A DNA stretch of 62,116 nt from a virus: positions 1 to 62,116 of IMG/VR virus record IMGVR_UViG_3300021420_000004. One strand, written 5' to 3'. Positions 46,039 to 55,579 of this stretch are shown piece by piece (positions within the stretch are counted from its first letter, which is position 1; every line of letters starts with the position of its first letter). Position numbers and translations under genes: made by a program. Under the pieces are notes generated by a model. It ran no database searches, was not told the origin of the DNA, and was given only the letters and a program-made list of their open reading frames with translations.

Positions 46039-49000
46039 GACATCTAAAGCTGATCCTCGCTCTCCTTCTTCTTTCGACGATGGCCGTCGGGCAATCTTCC
46101 AGCGGCGGCGGATCGGGCCTGCCAAACGCTACCGGAGTCAGCCAGTGTCTTCTGTCCTTGGCGAACGGGAGTCCCGCTTCCATCTGGGGATCGTGCTCGG
46201 GGTCGGCATCGACGAACTGGTCGGCGCTGGTTGCAGGGACCAACACCGCAGGTGGGAATTACCTCGTCGGAGCTGGCTCGGCGATCAACACGACTAGCAC
46301 CGGGACGATCAACGCCACGGGACTCAACTTTGGCGCAACCGGAATCACACTCGGCACCGCTCCGACCTCCAGCCAAGTCCTCGAATACAACGGGACGAAT
46401 ATCGTCGGACTCACCCTCGCCGCTGGTTCTGGCCTCAACTATTCCGCTGGGACCTTCAGCATCCCTGCGCTGGGCGTCACGAACGCGATGCTAGCGAATT
46501 CCGCAATCACCGTTCAAGGACAGTCTACATCGCTCGGCGGATCGGTCAATATCAACAGCGTAACCACCGCACATGGCGTGGCGTTGAATGAAGGCGCAGC
46601 GACTCAACTCGGCGGGACCGCCGTCGGCGCAACCGGAACCGTTCTGCTAGGCAACACGGGAGCTGACCCCAGCTTTGGCGCGGTTCCGAACGCCAATCTA
46701 GCTAACTCCACCATCACCATCGCAGGGACTTCCGTCGCGCTTGGCGGATCGACCAGCAGCTTGCCCTCACCAGGAGCCATCGGAGGCACAACGCCAGCGG
46801 CGGGCAACTTTACCACGCTCGGCGCTACTAGCAACCTCACCACCAATGTGACCGGCGGTGGAACCCAATGCCTACAAGCAAGCAACACAGGCGTCGTGAG
46901 TGGGACTGGTTCCGCGTGCGGCTCTGGCGGCGGGTCTCCGATCACAGTCAACGGCGGATCGGCGCTCACTGGAACGGTTAATCTTCAGAATGGATCAGCC
47001 GTCGATGGGATCACGATTAACGCATCGAACCCATCTGCGTCGAACGTGGCGTTCGCCATCAGTGGGTCGCTTACCAACGCAGGCCTCGCCAACTCCTCGA
47101 TCACCACATCTTGTACCTCCCCGCTCAACTGTAGCGGATCGGTCGCGCTTGGCGGGTCCAACACTTTCAATTTCATCACCACGCCGCTCACCGGACAGGG
47201 ACTCGTAGCGACCAACGGCAGCCAGCCTTCCTTCTCATCTCCCGGCGTGCAGGACAGCGTGAACTCCCCCGTCACATCCGCGTCCTATACTCTCGCCTGC
47301 GATTCCGGCACGGCCCTTGTGGATCGCGCCCACCTTGTTCGATTCCAATCCGGTGCGAGCACTCCGGTTGTTCCCTTGAGCACGGCGTCTGGCTGCACGG
47401 GGGGATTCGTCACCACGGTATTCGACGACGGCGCTGGCTCGCTGGTATTCGGTCGCACCTCCCCAGACACCTTCAGCGTCTTCAATGGCTCAACCGCGTC
47501 TGACGGACAGACCTCGTTCACGCTGACCAACGGCCAATACGCCACCCTCACCCAAGGCGCATCCGGCATCTGGGAGGTCCGGGTAACCTCCGCCGGAACC
47601 GGACTCGCAGGCTCTATTTCGACGAACCAAGTAGCCTATGCGACTGGGACTAATACCGTCGGTGGATTCTCTCTTCCCGTCGGCGATTGGGTAGCAGGTA
47701 CATCCACGAATCCCATCGCGCAAGCGAAGACTTGGGTCGATATCCGTGACGCCAATCCCGCCATCGCCGGAGACTTCTGTGACGCTCTCAACTATCTCGG
47801 CAATCTCTATGGCACCGGCGTGTGGATCGACGCGACCAATCCCGGCGGATACCTCGACACAACCGGAGGGATCGACCGCGTGTATTGCACGCATGGGCCA
47901 TGGGGCGCGATCCCTCCGGCGACCTTCACCAACTACACCAACCTCGGCGCGGGATTCCAGTTCAATATCAAACTGGGGAACTATCAAATCGTTAGCGGTG
48001 ACGCATGGTGGATTCCCTCGGGCGCGAATTTCGTCTACGGCGCACCGCAATCCGCGTCAGCGTCTCCCTTGAACGGGACGGTTATCCTCCCTTGCTATGG
48101 ATCGACGAACGCGAGCAGTCTGATTACCACCTGCACCAATAACAGTACGCTCGGCGCGGGAGCGACTATTCCGGCGGTAACCACAACACCGAATATCGCC
48201 GTGGGTGGGCCATTCATCGCCAACACGGTTTGCGATTCAACCACCGCCAATGCCGATAACGGATTCAGTAGTTGTGGAACGATTAACGGTTACAACGGTT
48301 CAACGGTGACAGTTAGCTGCACTGCGGCCAATCCTGCGGTCTGTACAGCTAGCGGAGGAACCCCATTCGTTTCTGGGGACGCCGGGGGATGGTTTATAAG
48401 TTGTGCCACAAGTGGTAGTCCGTCAGCGGCTTGCCCAAGTCTCACCAACGCAGCATATCAATATGTTTCCAGTTATCAGAGTAGTACGCAAATCACTCTT
48501 GCTGGAACTTGGGCGGGTGCGACTGCGACCGCGCTTCAAGCATGGACTATTATTCGTCCGAACGAATGGTGCTTCCTATGCGTCGGCATGATCGGGCAGC
48601 AGAACAACTCCTTCGCGCACGAGTTTAGGGATTTCCGCGTGGATACCGAAGGCGTGCCGCATGGCATCGGGATCTATTCGCAGAACGCGCAGGAGCGGGT
48701 GGCATTCTTGGATGTCCCAGTCAGCCTCAACTTCGCCATCTATAACACCGAGCCGATCACAACGAATCCCGGCTCGGATTCCTGCTGGGTGTTCGACCGC
48801 AACTACGCCACGTCCTCCCTGGGGTCGAACAATGCTGGGCCGAATCACCCGTCGATGACCCTCGGCGAATGTGATGTCACCAACGGCCAAGGGACGACCA
48901 GAGCCACCGCTCAGTCCAATCCTCCCATCGGCGGCGTGGCGTCCATGTGGTCTTACGGTCGCGGCAACGGGACGGACTTCCAGAACGGCATGTGGGACCC

Positions 49001-51773
49001 TGGCACGTTCAAGGGGATCGCCAACAATCCATTCCAGACCTGCATGTGGGTCGATGGCACGCAATCCTTTTGGAATGGCGGGACGCACTGCGAAGACGCC
49101 AGCATCGGCGTGGACGTGGGTGAGAATAATAAAACGCTCGGCGTTCACATCAATGACTTCCACGCGTCCAACTTCACCAGCGACACGGTTATCAAGTTCG
49201 GCTCGAACACACAGCAGAGCCAAGCGCATGTGATCGAGGTACAGACTTCGGGGAATACCCTGCTGAGTGATGTCAACGGGGCGGGGACGAATGGATGCGG
49301 ACTATCCTCGTGCTCCTACGCTTCCACTTCCGGCGATCTGATCTTGCAGGATTATGTGCAGGCGACCACGACGGGATCGACGTTTGGGACGCTCATCACG
49401 CCCAGTCTGACGATCAACGGCGCAACGAGCGGAACCGGGACCATCGGCGCTACAGCGACAGGAGGGACACTAGAGCTGAACGGCACGACAGCGGAGATCA
49501 CTTCATCCGGCGGCGCAACCTTTGCCAGCCTTACCGACACCGGCGTCACCGGATCAACGCAGTGCTTACAGGCCAATTCTTCGGGAGCCATTAGCGGCAC
49601 CGGAGCCGGATGCGGAAGCGGCGGATCGGTGACCAACTTCAGCGCGGGGAACCTATCGCCGCTGTTTACGACCAGCGTAGCGACATCGACGACCACGCCC
49701 GCGCTGACGTTCACCGCAAGCAACGCCGCGTCAGGGACCTTCCTTGGCAATAACACAAACGCCAGCGCCGCGCCCGCTTATGCGACACTGAGCGCGATCA
49801 ATCCTCAGACGACTACGTATCAGGTACTTGCAGCGGATTTCGCAGCATACAAGACTATCGCCGTAGCGTCGGGATCATTCACGATCACTCTCGTCGCCAG
49901 TGGAAGCCAGCCAGCGGCGGGGCAGTACATCAACGTCGTGAATTACGGCACTGGCACGGTGACCATTGCTCGGAGCGGACAGAGCATCAATGGCGCAAAC
50001 AGTTCCATCGTATTGAGTCCCGGCACGTCGATCAACTCCACCGGAGCGACGATCTGGTCGGACGGTACGAACTACGTCGCAGCAGTCGATGAGGATAACG
50101 CAGGCACGGGAACGGTTACCAGCGTAGCCACAACTTCCCCAATCACCGGAGGGACGTTTACCACCAGTGGGACGATTGCCTGTGCGACCTGTACTACGAG
50201 TGCGGCGGCAATCACGAATAACGTGATCCCAAAGGGAAGCGGCGGGGCACAAGGTATCGCCAACTCCTCAATCACGGACAACGGAACCACTATCGCCAGT
50301 GCAGAACAGATCGCCATCACGCAGACATCTGGGACATCAACAGGGTTCTCGCTCACCAATTCGACTGCCGCGACCAGTTCCGTCGCGCAGAGTTCCCCCT
50401 TCGACATCCGTACCGGGCAAACATGGCTGAATTATTTCCCGTCTACAAGTGGAGCATTCATCGCCGCCGCAAGTCAGGCTGATTGCTGGAGCCACCAAGT
50501 TACCGAGACGAATGGAACGAACGGGTCGAGTATCTACGTCCTGCTTCACAACAGCGCGGCGGATAATTGCCAAGGGAGTCCAGCCAACTCCTATCTTCAA
50601 ACTCCATTTGAATATAACTGGGGTGTGCAGACGCAGAGCCTCGCCCAACCTTCAACACCAGCCATTACTTGTTCTCCTACTTGCGCCTCAAGTCATACTT
50701 GGACCTATGAAGTCGCGGCCTGCACGGGCCCTGGCTGCACTCAGCCATCTGTCACAGGAAGCACTACGACCGGAGTTGCAACTCTGAGCACGAGCAGCTA
50801 CAACATCATCACTTGGTCGGTGACGCCGAATGCGGATTATTACAAGCTCTATCGCACGGTCTCTGGAGGAACACCATCGACGCTCGGCATAATCGCTGTC
50901 ATTCCATCCGGCTCAACCGCTTCAGGCGCGAGTTGCAGTTCGAGTACGTGCGTGGTCAACGATGAGGCGCTTGCTGGAGATACGACCACAGCGCAAGCCT
51001 ACAACTCTTCTGGCCAAGTTTATGTCGGCACCGGACCAGCAGTCGGCGGAGGCACGGGCGGCGGTATGTTTGGAACTGGCGGCACGGTTCCGAGCACACT
51101 AAGCGCGACTGCGGCAGGGTGGTATGTGGATGCTAACGATCTTTTCCATGTCGTAAACAGCACGACGGATGAGGGCGTTGCGCCTATTGGATGCTTATCA
51201 AAATGCTCCTTCGTGGTAGGAGCGCCGGGAATTTCTCCCGGTGAGAGCGTGGTCACAGGTGTAGCGGCAGGCAACACGGCTCTCTATACCCACTGGTATC
51301 GTTTTTACAATGATGTCACTCGCAAGCTAGGAACTACGTGCTTGACGGGCGTACAAACCGTTCTTGCCAGCGATCACCTTCATGCCGGAGTTTACTCCTT
51401 CAATGGGTCCAGCATCAGCGCAGCTCCGGTGTGGGATTGTGGTCAGCAATCAACCGCAACTGCCGGACAGGTTGCGAACACTTCCGTAACCGCATATACG
51501 ATGAGTCCGGGGTATTACTATATTGCTTTTTGTGCGGACACAGCCGCAACCTTCATCCCCTATGTCCTGCTCAACACCACAGCAGCAGCCAGTGGAGCAG
51601 CTACTTTCGGCGGCGGCGGCAGTCAAACGGCGCACAATATCGGCGTAGATTCGACCGATGTCTGCACAGCCGCCGCCGCAGCCTTACCATCCAGTCCGGC
51701 TATCGCCAATATCTCATTCACGGCTGGAACTACCGTGGTAGATGTGCCTTACATCGTGAGCGTGAATCCATGA
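46035..51773 (+). CDS. Giant tail-fibre-like protein with N-terminal signal peptide, 1912 aa
   Basis: ATG 46035 (ATGA overlap). MRHLKLILALLLLSTMAVGQ is a textbook Sec signal peptide. Residues to about 550 are Gly/Ser/Thr-rich fibre repeats (e.g. NANLANSTITIAGTSVALGG); about 700-1100 is a Trp/Cys-containing domain with parallel-beta-helix flavour (FRDFRVDTEGVPHGIGIYSQ); then further fibre repeats and a C-terminal beta-sandwich. Fibre-type repeats indicate surface binding. A signal peptide is unexpected for a virion fibre and could mean export before lysis or use as a secreted adhesin. Confidence 0.65.
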   Translation: MRHLKLILALLLLSTMAVGQSSSGGGSGLPNATGVSQCLLSLANGSPASIWGSCSGSASTNWSALVAGTNTAGGNYLVGAGSAINTTSTGTINATGLNFGATGITLGTAPTSSQVLEYNGTNIVGLTLAAGSGLNYSAGTFSIPALGVTNAMLANSAITVQGQSTSLGGSVNINSVTTAHGVALNEGAATQLGGTAVGATGTVLLGNTGADPSFGAVPNANLANSTITIAGTSVALGGSTSSLPSPGAIGGTTPAAGNFTTLGATSNLTTNVTGGGTQCLQASNTGVVSGTGSACGSGGGSPITVNGGSALTGTVNLQNGSAVDGITINASNPSASNVAFAISGSLTNAGLANSSITTSCTSPLNCSGSVALGGSNTFNFITTPLTGQGLVATNGSQPSFSSPGVQDSVNSPVTSASYTLACDSGTALVDRAHLVRFQSGASTPVVPLSTASGCTGGFVTTVFDDGAGSLVFGRTSPDTFSVFNGSTASDGQTSFTLTNGQYATLTQGASGIWEVRVTSAGTGLAGSISTNQVAYATGTNTVGGFSLPVGDWVAGTSTNPIAQAKTWVDIRDANPAIAGDFCDALNYLGNLYGTGVWIDATNPGGYLDTTGGIDRVYCTHGPWGAIPPATFTNYTNLGAGFQFNIKLGNYQIVSGDAWWIPSGANFVYGAPQSASASPLNGTVILPCYGSTNASSLITTCTNNSTLGAGATIPAVTTTPNIAVGGPFIANTVCDSTTANADNGFSSCGTINGYNGSTVTVSCTAANPAVCTASGGTPFVSGDAGGWFISCATSGSPSAACPSLTNAAYQYVSSYQSSTQITLAGTWAGATATALQAWTIIRPNEWCFLCVGMIGQQNNSFAHEFRDFRVDTEGVPHGIGIYSQNAQERVAFLDVPVSLNFAIYNTEPITTNPGSDSCWVFDRNYATSSLGSNNAGPNHPSMTLGECDVTNGQGTTRATAQSNPPIGGVASMWSYGRGNGTDFQNGMWDPGTFKGIANNPFQTCMWVDGTQSFWNGGTHCEDASIGVDVGENNKTLGVHINDFHASNFTSDTVIKFGSNTQQSQAHVIEVQTSGNTLLSDVNGAGTNGCGLSSCSYASTSGDLILQDYVQATTTGSTFGTLITPSLTINGATSGTGTIGATATGGTLELNGTTAEITSSGGATFASLTDTGVTGSTQCLQANSSGAISGTGAGCGSGGSVTNFSAGNLSPLFTTSVATSTTTPALTFTASNAASGTFLGNNTNASAAPAYATLSAINPQTTTYQVLAADFAAYKTIAVASGSFTITLVASGSQPAAGQYINVVNYGTGTVTIARSGQSINGANSSIVLSPGTSINSTGATIWSDGTNYVAAVDEDNAGTGTVTSVATTSPITGGTFTTSGTIACATCTTSAAAITNNVIPKGSGGAQGIANSSITDNGTTIASAEQIAITQTSGTSTGFSLTNSTAATSSVAQSSPFDIRTGQTWLNYFPSTSGAFIAAASQADCWSHQVTETNGTNGSSIYVLLHNSAADNCQGSPANSYLQTPFEYNWGVQTQSLAQPSTPAITCSPTCASSHTWTYEVAACTGPGCTQPSVTGSTTTGVATLSTSSYNIITWSVTPNADYYKLYRTVSGGTPSTLGIIAVIPSGSTASGASCSSSTCVVNDEALAGDTTTAQAYNSSGQVYVGTGPAVGGGTGGGMFGTGGTVPSTLSATAAGWYVDANDLFHVVNSTTDEGVAPIGCLSKCSFVVGAPGISPGESVVTGVAAGNTALYTHWYRFYNDVTRKLGTTCLTGVQTVLASDHLHAGVYSFNGSSISAAPVWDCGQQSTATAGQVANTSVTAYTMSPGYYYIAFCADTAATFIPYVLLNTTAAASGAATFGGGGSQTAHNIGVDSTDVCTAAAAALPSSPAIANISFTAGTTVVDVPYIVSVNP

Positions 51774-52822
51774 AAAGGCTTTTATTGCTCTTGTTCATCT
51801 TGCCTTGTTTTGCTCCTATAGCTCACGGGCAAAACTATCAGGGATGTCTGTTTGACGGTAATTCGGGTGCATTGAGTCTGGGCGGCGGCTGGACTTGTTA
51901 CAACGGCTCCTCGCAATTCAGTTTGACTGGGGTGTTGCCAGCTTTTCTAAATCCTCTTACGGCTGGCCACTCTCTTGTCGCTTGGTGCGGGAACGGCGCG
52001 AACGTGGCTGGGGCCACAGAATCCATAAGCGACAACGCAGGGAACACTTGGGATTGGGACACTATTCTCTATTCCGTCGCGGTCAGTGGATCGAAGACGG
52101 TGAACTATACCGCAGGCTGTACGGTCAGTGGAGGGACCGGGCCGGGTGGGGCGACTTGCAGCTCGACGATCAGCAGCGGCTCGGTCACGGCGATTACGGT
52201 CACTGCGCCCGGTATCTACTTTCATAGCGGCGGGACTGTCACCATCAGCGTTCCGAGTGGTTCCGGCCAAACATTTACGGCGACGATGGGCAATGCGACT
52301 TGGAACAGCCCGGCCACTAGTCAGTACACGTTGGGATGGGTTGTCAACTCCTTGGGCAAGGCATCTGGTTATCAAGTGACCTGTAGCAATACAGCAGGCT
52401 CCAATGACGGCGCGGTTATGGAAGTCGGTTACGGCGGAGGAGTAAGCCGAGGAATAGAAACCGGAGCATTGTCTCAGGCGCAAACCAATGGCGCTACAAC
52501 TGCTGCCGGAGGAACTTGTCCTTGTGCGGCGTTCAGCGGAAGTATCACCACCACAATCAACGGAGATTTGATTCTGGCCGCCATCAATAGCATCAACGGC
52601 GATTTGGATACATGGACATCGGGATTCTCGCACAATGTTTATAGTCTGACCGGGCCACAAACCACGGCAGGAGTGCAGAATTTTCAGTGGTCAGATACAA
52701 CAGCCAGCGACCTATATTTTACAGGAGTGATGGCTTTGGAGCCGTCCATCCCAGCGGGCAGCACTGTGTTGACTGGAACCACTGCGTTAATCAATTCAGT
52801 AAAGTTGGGTGCCTCTCAGTGA
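51770..52822 (+). CDS. Secreted beta-sandwich protein, 350 aa
   Basis: ATG 51770 (overlap TGA). MKRLLLLLFILPCFAPIAHG is a signal peptide, cleavage near AHGQ. Mature protein is strand-rich with the pattern SDNAGNTWDWDTILYSVAVS, and LAWCGNG-type Trp/Cys pairs, like bacterial secreted Ig-like or concanavalin-type domains. No catalytic motif. Translationally coupled to both flanking secreted genes. Confidence 0.65.
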   Translation: MKRLLLLLFILPCFAPIAHGQNYQGCLFDGNSGALSLGGGWTCYNGSSQFSLTGVLPAFLNPLTAGHSLVAWCGNGANVAGATESISDNAGNTWDWDTILYSVAVSGSKTVNYTAGCTVSGGTGPGGATCSSTISSGSVTAITVTAPGIYFHSGGTVTISVPSGSGQTFTATMGNATWNSPATSQYTLGWVVNSLGKASGYQVTCSNTAGSNDGAVMEVGYGGGVSRGIETGALSQAQTNGATTAAGGTCPCAAFSGSITTTINGDLILAAINSINGDLDTWTSGFSHNVYSLTGPQTTAGVQNFQWSDTTASDLYFTGVMALEPSIPAGSTVLTGTTALINSVKLGASQ

Positions 52823-54930
52823 GACATATATTTGCGGTGTTGTTGCTGTGTGGTGCGGCTTTGGCCGCGACCACTTATATTTCGCAGTCCGGCGGGAGCG
52901 TGAGCTGTGCGGGCGGAACACAAACGACGATCTCTCTCGCAACCTTCAATGCGAGTTCTCCGAGCGGCGGCAACACTTACATTTTCTGCGGTAACTTGAC
53001 GAGCGTGATTGCCCCAGCGGGATCGGGCGGGACAACGGGCAATCTGGTGACGCTTCAATTTGATTCTGCCTCTCATGCCAATGTAAGCATGTCGGCTGGA
53101 AATTGCCCAATCAGCGGAATTATCCAGCTTGGGAGTTGGTCCTACTACACCCTAAACGGAAACAGCACCGGAGCCGATGACGGGGATTTGACTGGCACCA
53201 TTCGTTGCATGGCGCAAGGCACCCCAGCGGCCACAATCACAAACATCACCTGCTCGGCAGGAACAGCGACTGTCACTGGGCCGTCCGCGTTTGGCTTCAC
53301 GCCGGGAAACGCAGCGACAACACCCAACCTCGTCATCTCAGGGAACAGCGTCTCCGCCTACAACACCACGATTACGGTCCTTGGCAACTCCAATGTTCAA
53401 ACCGGGACAAGTTTCACTTTCACTCCTAGTGGAGGATGTGCAGGGACGGGCAGCGGGGGTACGGTCGGAGTACTTTGTCCCAGCGGAAGTTTTTGTACAG
53501 ATACTACGGCGGCGACGGGGCTTTATCTCTCAGGGGGATCGAATTACACCGTTGAAAATATGAAGGTCTATTCGCTCTATGTACACACGAGCGTGGCCGA
53601 TTTGTTCAACCAGCCCTATCCTTACGCGGTCCAGTGGCTCGGAAACAACATCACGATCACCGGAAATATCTTCAAGGATTTCGGCTGGATCATTGGCGAA
53701 GGGAACACGATCACCTTCTCAAATAATCAGTGCATCAACTTTGACCATTGCTTTGCTTCCGGGGTGACGGCCCACAACGTGAACTACGGCCCTTACTACA
53801 TTTTCGACAATACCATGTCCCATGCGGTGACTTGGGACACTGGGACTACGGGAGCCTACCACCATGACGGTGTGCATCTCTTCGCTTACGTGAGCGGGGC
53901 TTACGATGCGACTACGTTTATCCATGACGTTTATATGTACAACAATCACTTCTCTGGAAATTGGGGGCCAATCAACGTCACAGCCCACATCTTTCAGGAA
54001 TACAACATCAAGAACGTCTGGATTTTTAACAACCTTTTCGACTGCTCGGCCAACCAGTGCGATTCCGGCATCGTCTACGGCGGAATCAATATGCACTTCT
54101 GGAACAATACGCTATTCGGGATTACCGAGGCAGGCTGCATTGCCAACGTGACCGCCTATGGCTACTCGTCGGGCGAGTGCAACAATGGGGCACTAACCGT
54201 CACAGGTAGCACGACGCTTTCCCAGCAGAACAATGTATGGACAACCGGCGAAATCCTTCCAGAGATCACCGCGACGGACGAAGGCGGCAGTAATCCCACG
54301 ACCATTGCAGCCTTGAGTAACAACGTCTACATGAATGGCGGCGGCACGGGGGGCAATCCTTGGAACTGGCAAGGCACGCCAAAGTCCAGCATAAGCGCAT
54401 GGAACACGGCGAGCGGAGAGACGAATGACGTTTATTCCGCGACGAACACGGTCAATTCAGGGACGTTGACGCTTCAGGCTGGCTCACCCGCTATCGGCGC
54501 GGGAGTGAATCTCCATTCCACTTGCAACGGGCAACCGAATCCAGGTCTGGGGGCATTGTGCTCAGATTATAACGGTAACTCTAGACCATCATCTGGAGCG
54601 TGGGACGCTGGAGCTATCAATTCTTCCAATACGGTAACAACTCCTCCAGCTCCCGCAACTATGTTCGTTCAACTCAATCAGCAACCAAAAGTCGAACTAG
54701 CTTGGGATGCCTCAACCAGTCAGGGAGTGAATTACAGCATCTTCCGCTCTGTCGCAGGTTCTCCGTTCAAGCTCATCAAGACAGGATTAAGCGATCTGTC
54801 GTGGACTGATACGGATGTGATTCGAGGCACGAAATATACATACGAGAATCAAGCGTATTATCCGCCTCCGTGCAACAATAATTGTAAGTCGGTGATGTCG
54901 GATCAGGTTAACGTGAACTGTTGCCAGTGA
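52819..54930 (+). CDS. Secreted parallel beta-helix protein with C-terminal Fn3-like domain, 703 aa
   Basis: GTG 52819 (GTGA overlap): (M)RHIFAVLLLCGAALAATT, a signal peptide. Residues about 20-600 show right-handed beta-helix repeats of pectate-lyase-like proteins (NNITITGNIFKDF, NTITFSNNQCINF, NVWIFNNLFDCSANQCDSG, SPAIGAGVNL, WDAGAIN). The last 90 residues match an Fn3 domain (KVELAWDASTSQGVNYSIFR). Beta-helix proteins of this kind often bind or cleave polysaccharides, so a capsule/EPS depolymerase is plausible. Active-site residues are not identified. Confidence 0.75.
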   Translation: MRHIFAVLLLCGAALAATTYISQSGGSVSCAGGTQTTISLATFNASSPSGGNTYIFCGNLTSVIAPAGSGGTTGNLVTLQFDSASHANVSMSAGNCPISGIIQLGSWSYYTLNGNSTGADDGDLTGTIRCMAQGTPAATITNITCSAGTATVTGPSAFGFTPGNAATTPNLVISGNSVSAYNTTITVLGNSNVQTGTSFTFTPSGGCAGTGSGGTVGVLCPSGSFCTDTTAATGLYLSGGSNYTVENMKVYSLYVHTSVADLFNQPYPYAVQWLGNNITITGNIFKDFGWIIGEGNTITFSNNQCINFDHCFASGVTAHNVNYGPYYIFDNTMSHAVTWDTGTTGAYHHDGVHLFAYVSGAYDATTFIHDVYMYNNHFSGNWGPINVTAHIFQEYNIKNVWIFNNLFDCSANQCDSGIVYGGINMHFWNNTLFGITEAGCIANVTAYGYSSGECNNGALTVTGSTTLSQQNNVWTTGEILPEITATDEGGSNPTTIAALSNNVYMNGGGTGGNPWNWQGTPKSSISAWNTASGETNDVYSATNTVNSGTLTLQAGSPAIGAGVNLHSTCNGQPNPGLGALCSDYNGNSRPSSGAWDAGAINSSNTVTTPPAPATMFVQLNQQPKVELAWDASTSQGVNYSIFRSVAGSPFKLIKTGLSDLSWTDTDVIRGTKYTYENQAYYPPPCNNNCKSVMSDQVNVNCCQ

Positions 54931-54949
54931 GAGTACAATAGGACGGAAT

Positions 54950-55579
54950 ATGGGATCACCACTCAGCGCGATCTTCTCCCTCTTCTCCGGCTCCAGCGCG
55001 AACACGGACCGGAAGAACCAACTCGCGGGATTCGGCGATCTTAACAATGTGTTCAACTTCGCGCTACCGAATGCCGAGGCGGGGTATAACGCGGGGCAGG
55101 CGACACAGAAGCAGGCGCTTAGTCAGTTGTCGTCGCCAGCGCAGTATTATCAATCGCTGCTGAGCGGGAATCGCCAGCAGACGCAGCAGGCGGTTGCTCC
55201 GGTCGCATCGGCGGTGAACGCTCAAGCCGACGCGCAGAAGAAGCAGATCGCCAACTCTGGGACCGCTCGCGGCGGGGGAGTAAACGCCGTCGGGCAGCAG
55301 ATCGAGACGAATAAGAACGCGACGGTAGACACGGCGATCAATCAAGCGAAGCAAGGCGCGGCGGCGGGAGCGACCGGCGTGGCTGGCGCGACGAGCAAGG
55401 TGGGGGATTCGCAGTTAAGCGCGGCGTTGAACCTGTTAGGGATTGGGAATAACGCGGCGGCTAATCTGACCAAACAGGCTGGGGAGTCGCGGCTCACGTC
55501 GAACGACTTACATAATCAGAACGCGCAGAACGCTTCGTCAACTGTCGGCACACTCCTTGATCTAGGACTATCACTCTAA
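54950..55579 (+). CDS. Internal virion/ejection-type protein, 209 aa
   Basis: MGSPLSAIFSLFSGSSANTD, then Gln/Ala-rich helices (QATQKQALSQLSSPAQYYQS, SGNRQQTQQAVAPVASAVNA). Composition and position after the fibres and before two larger helical proteins match podovirus internal proteins ejected with DNA. Intergenic gap is 19 bases. Confidence 0.6.
   Translation: MGSPLSAIFSLFSGSSANTDRKNQLAGFGDLNNVFNFALPNAEAGYNAGQATQKQALSQLSSPAQYYQSLLSGNRQQTQQAVAPVASAVNAQADAQKKQIANSGTARGGGVNAVGQQIETNKNATVDTAINQAKQGAAAGATGVAGATSKVGDSQLSAALNLLGIGNNAAANLTKQAGESRLTSNDLHNQNAQNASSTVGTLLDLGLSL

Noticed and set aside
52687-52819. Longer N-terminus for the beta-helix protein
   Set aside because: The extension has no SD and would bury the signal peptide that begins at GTG 52819.
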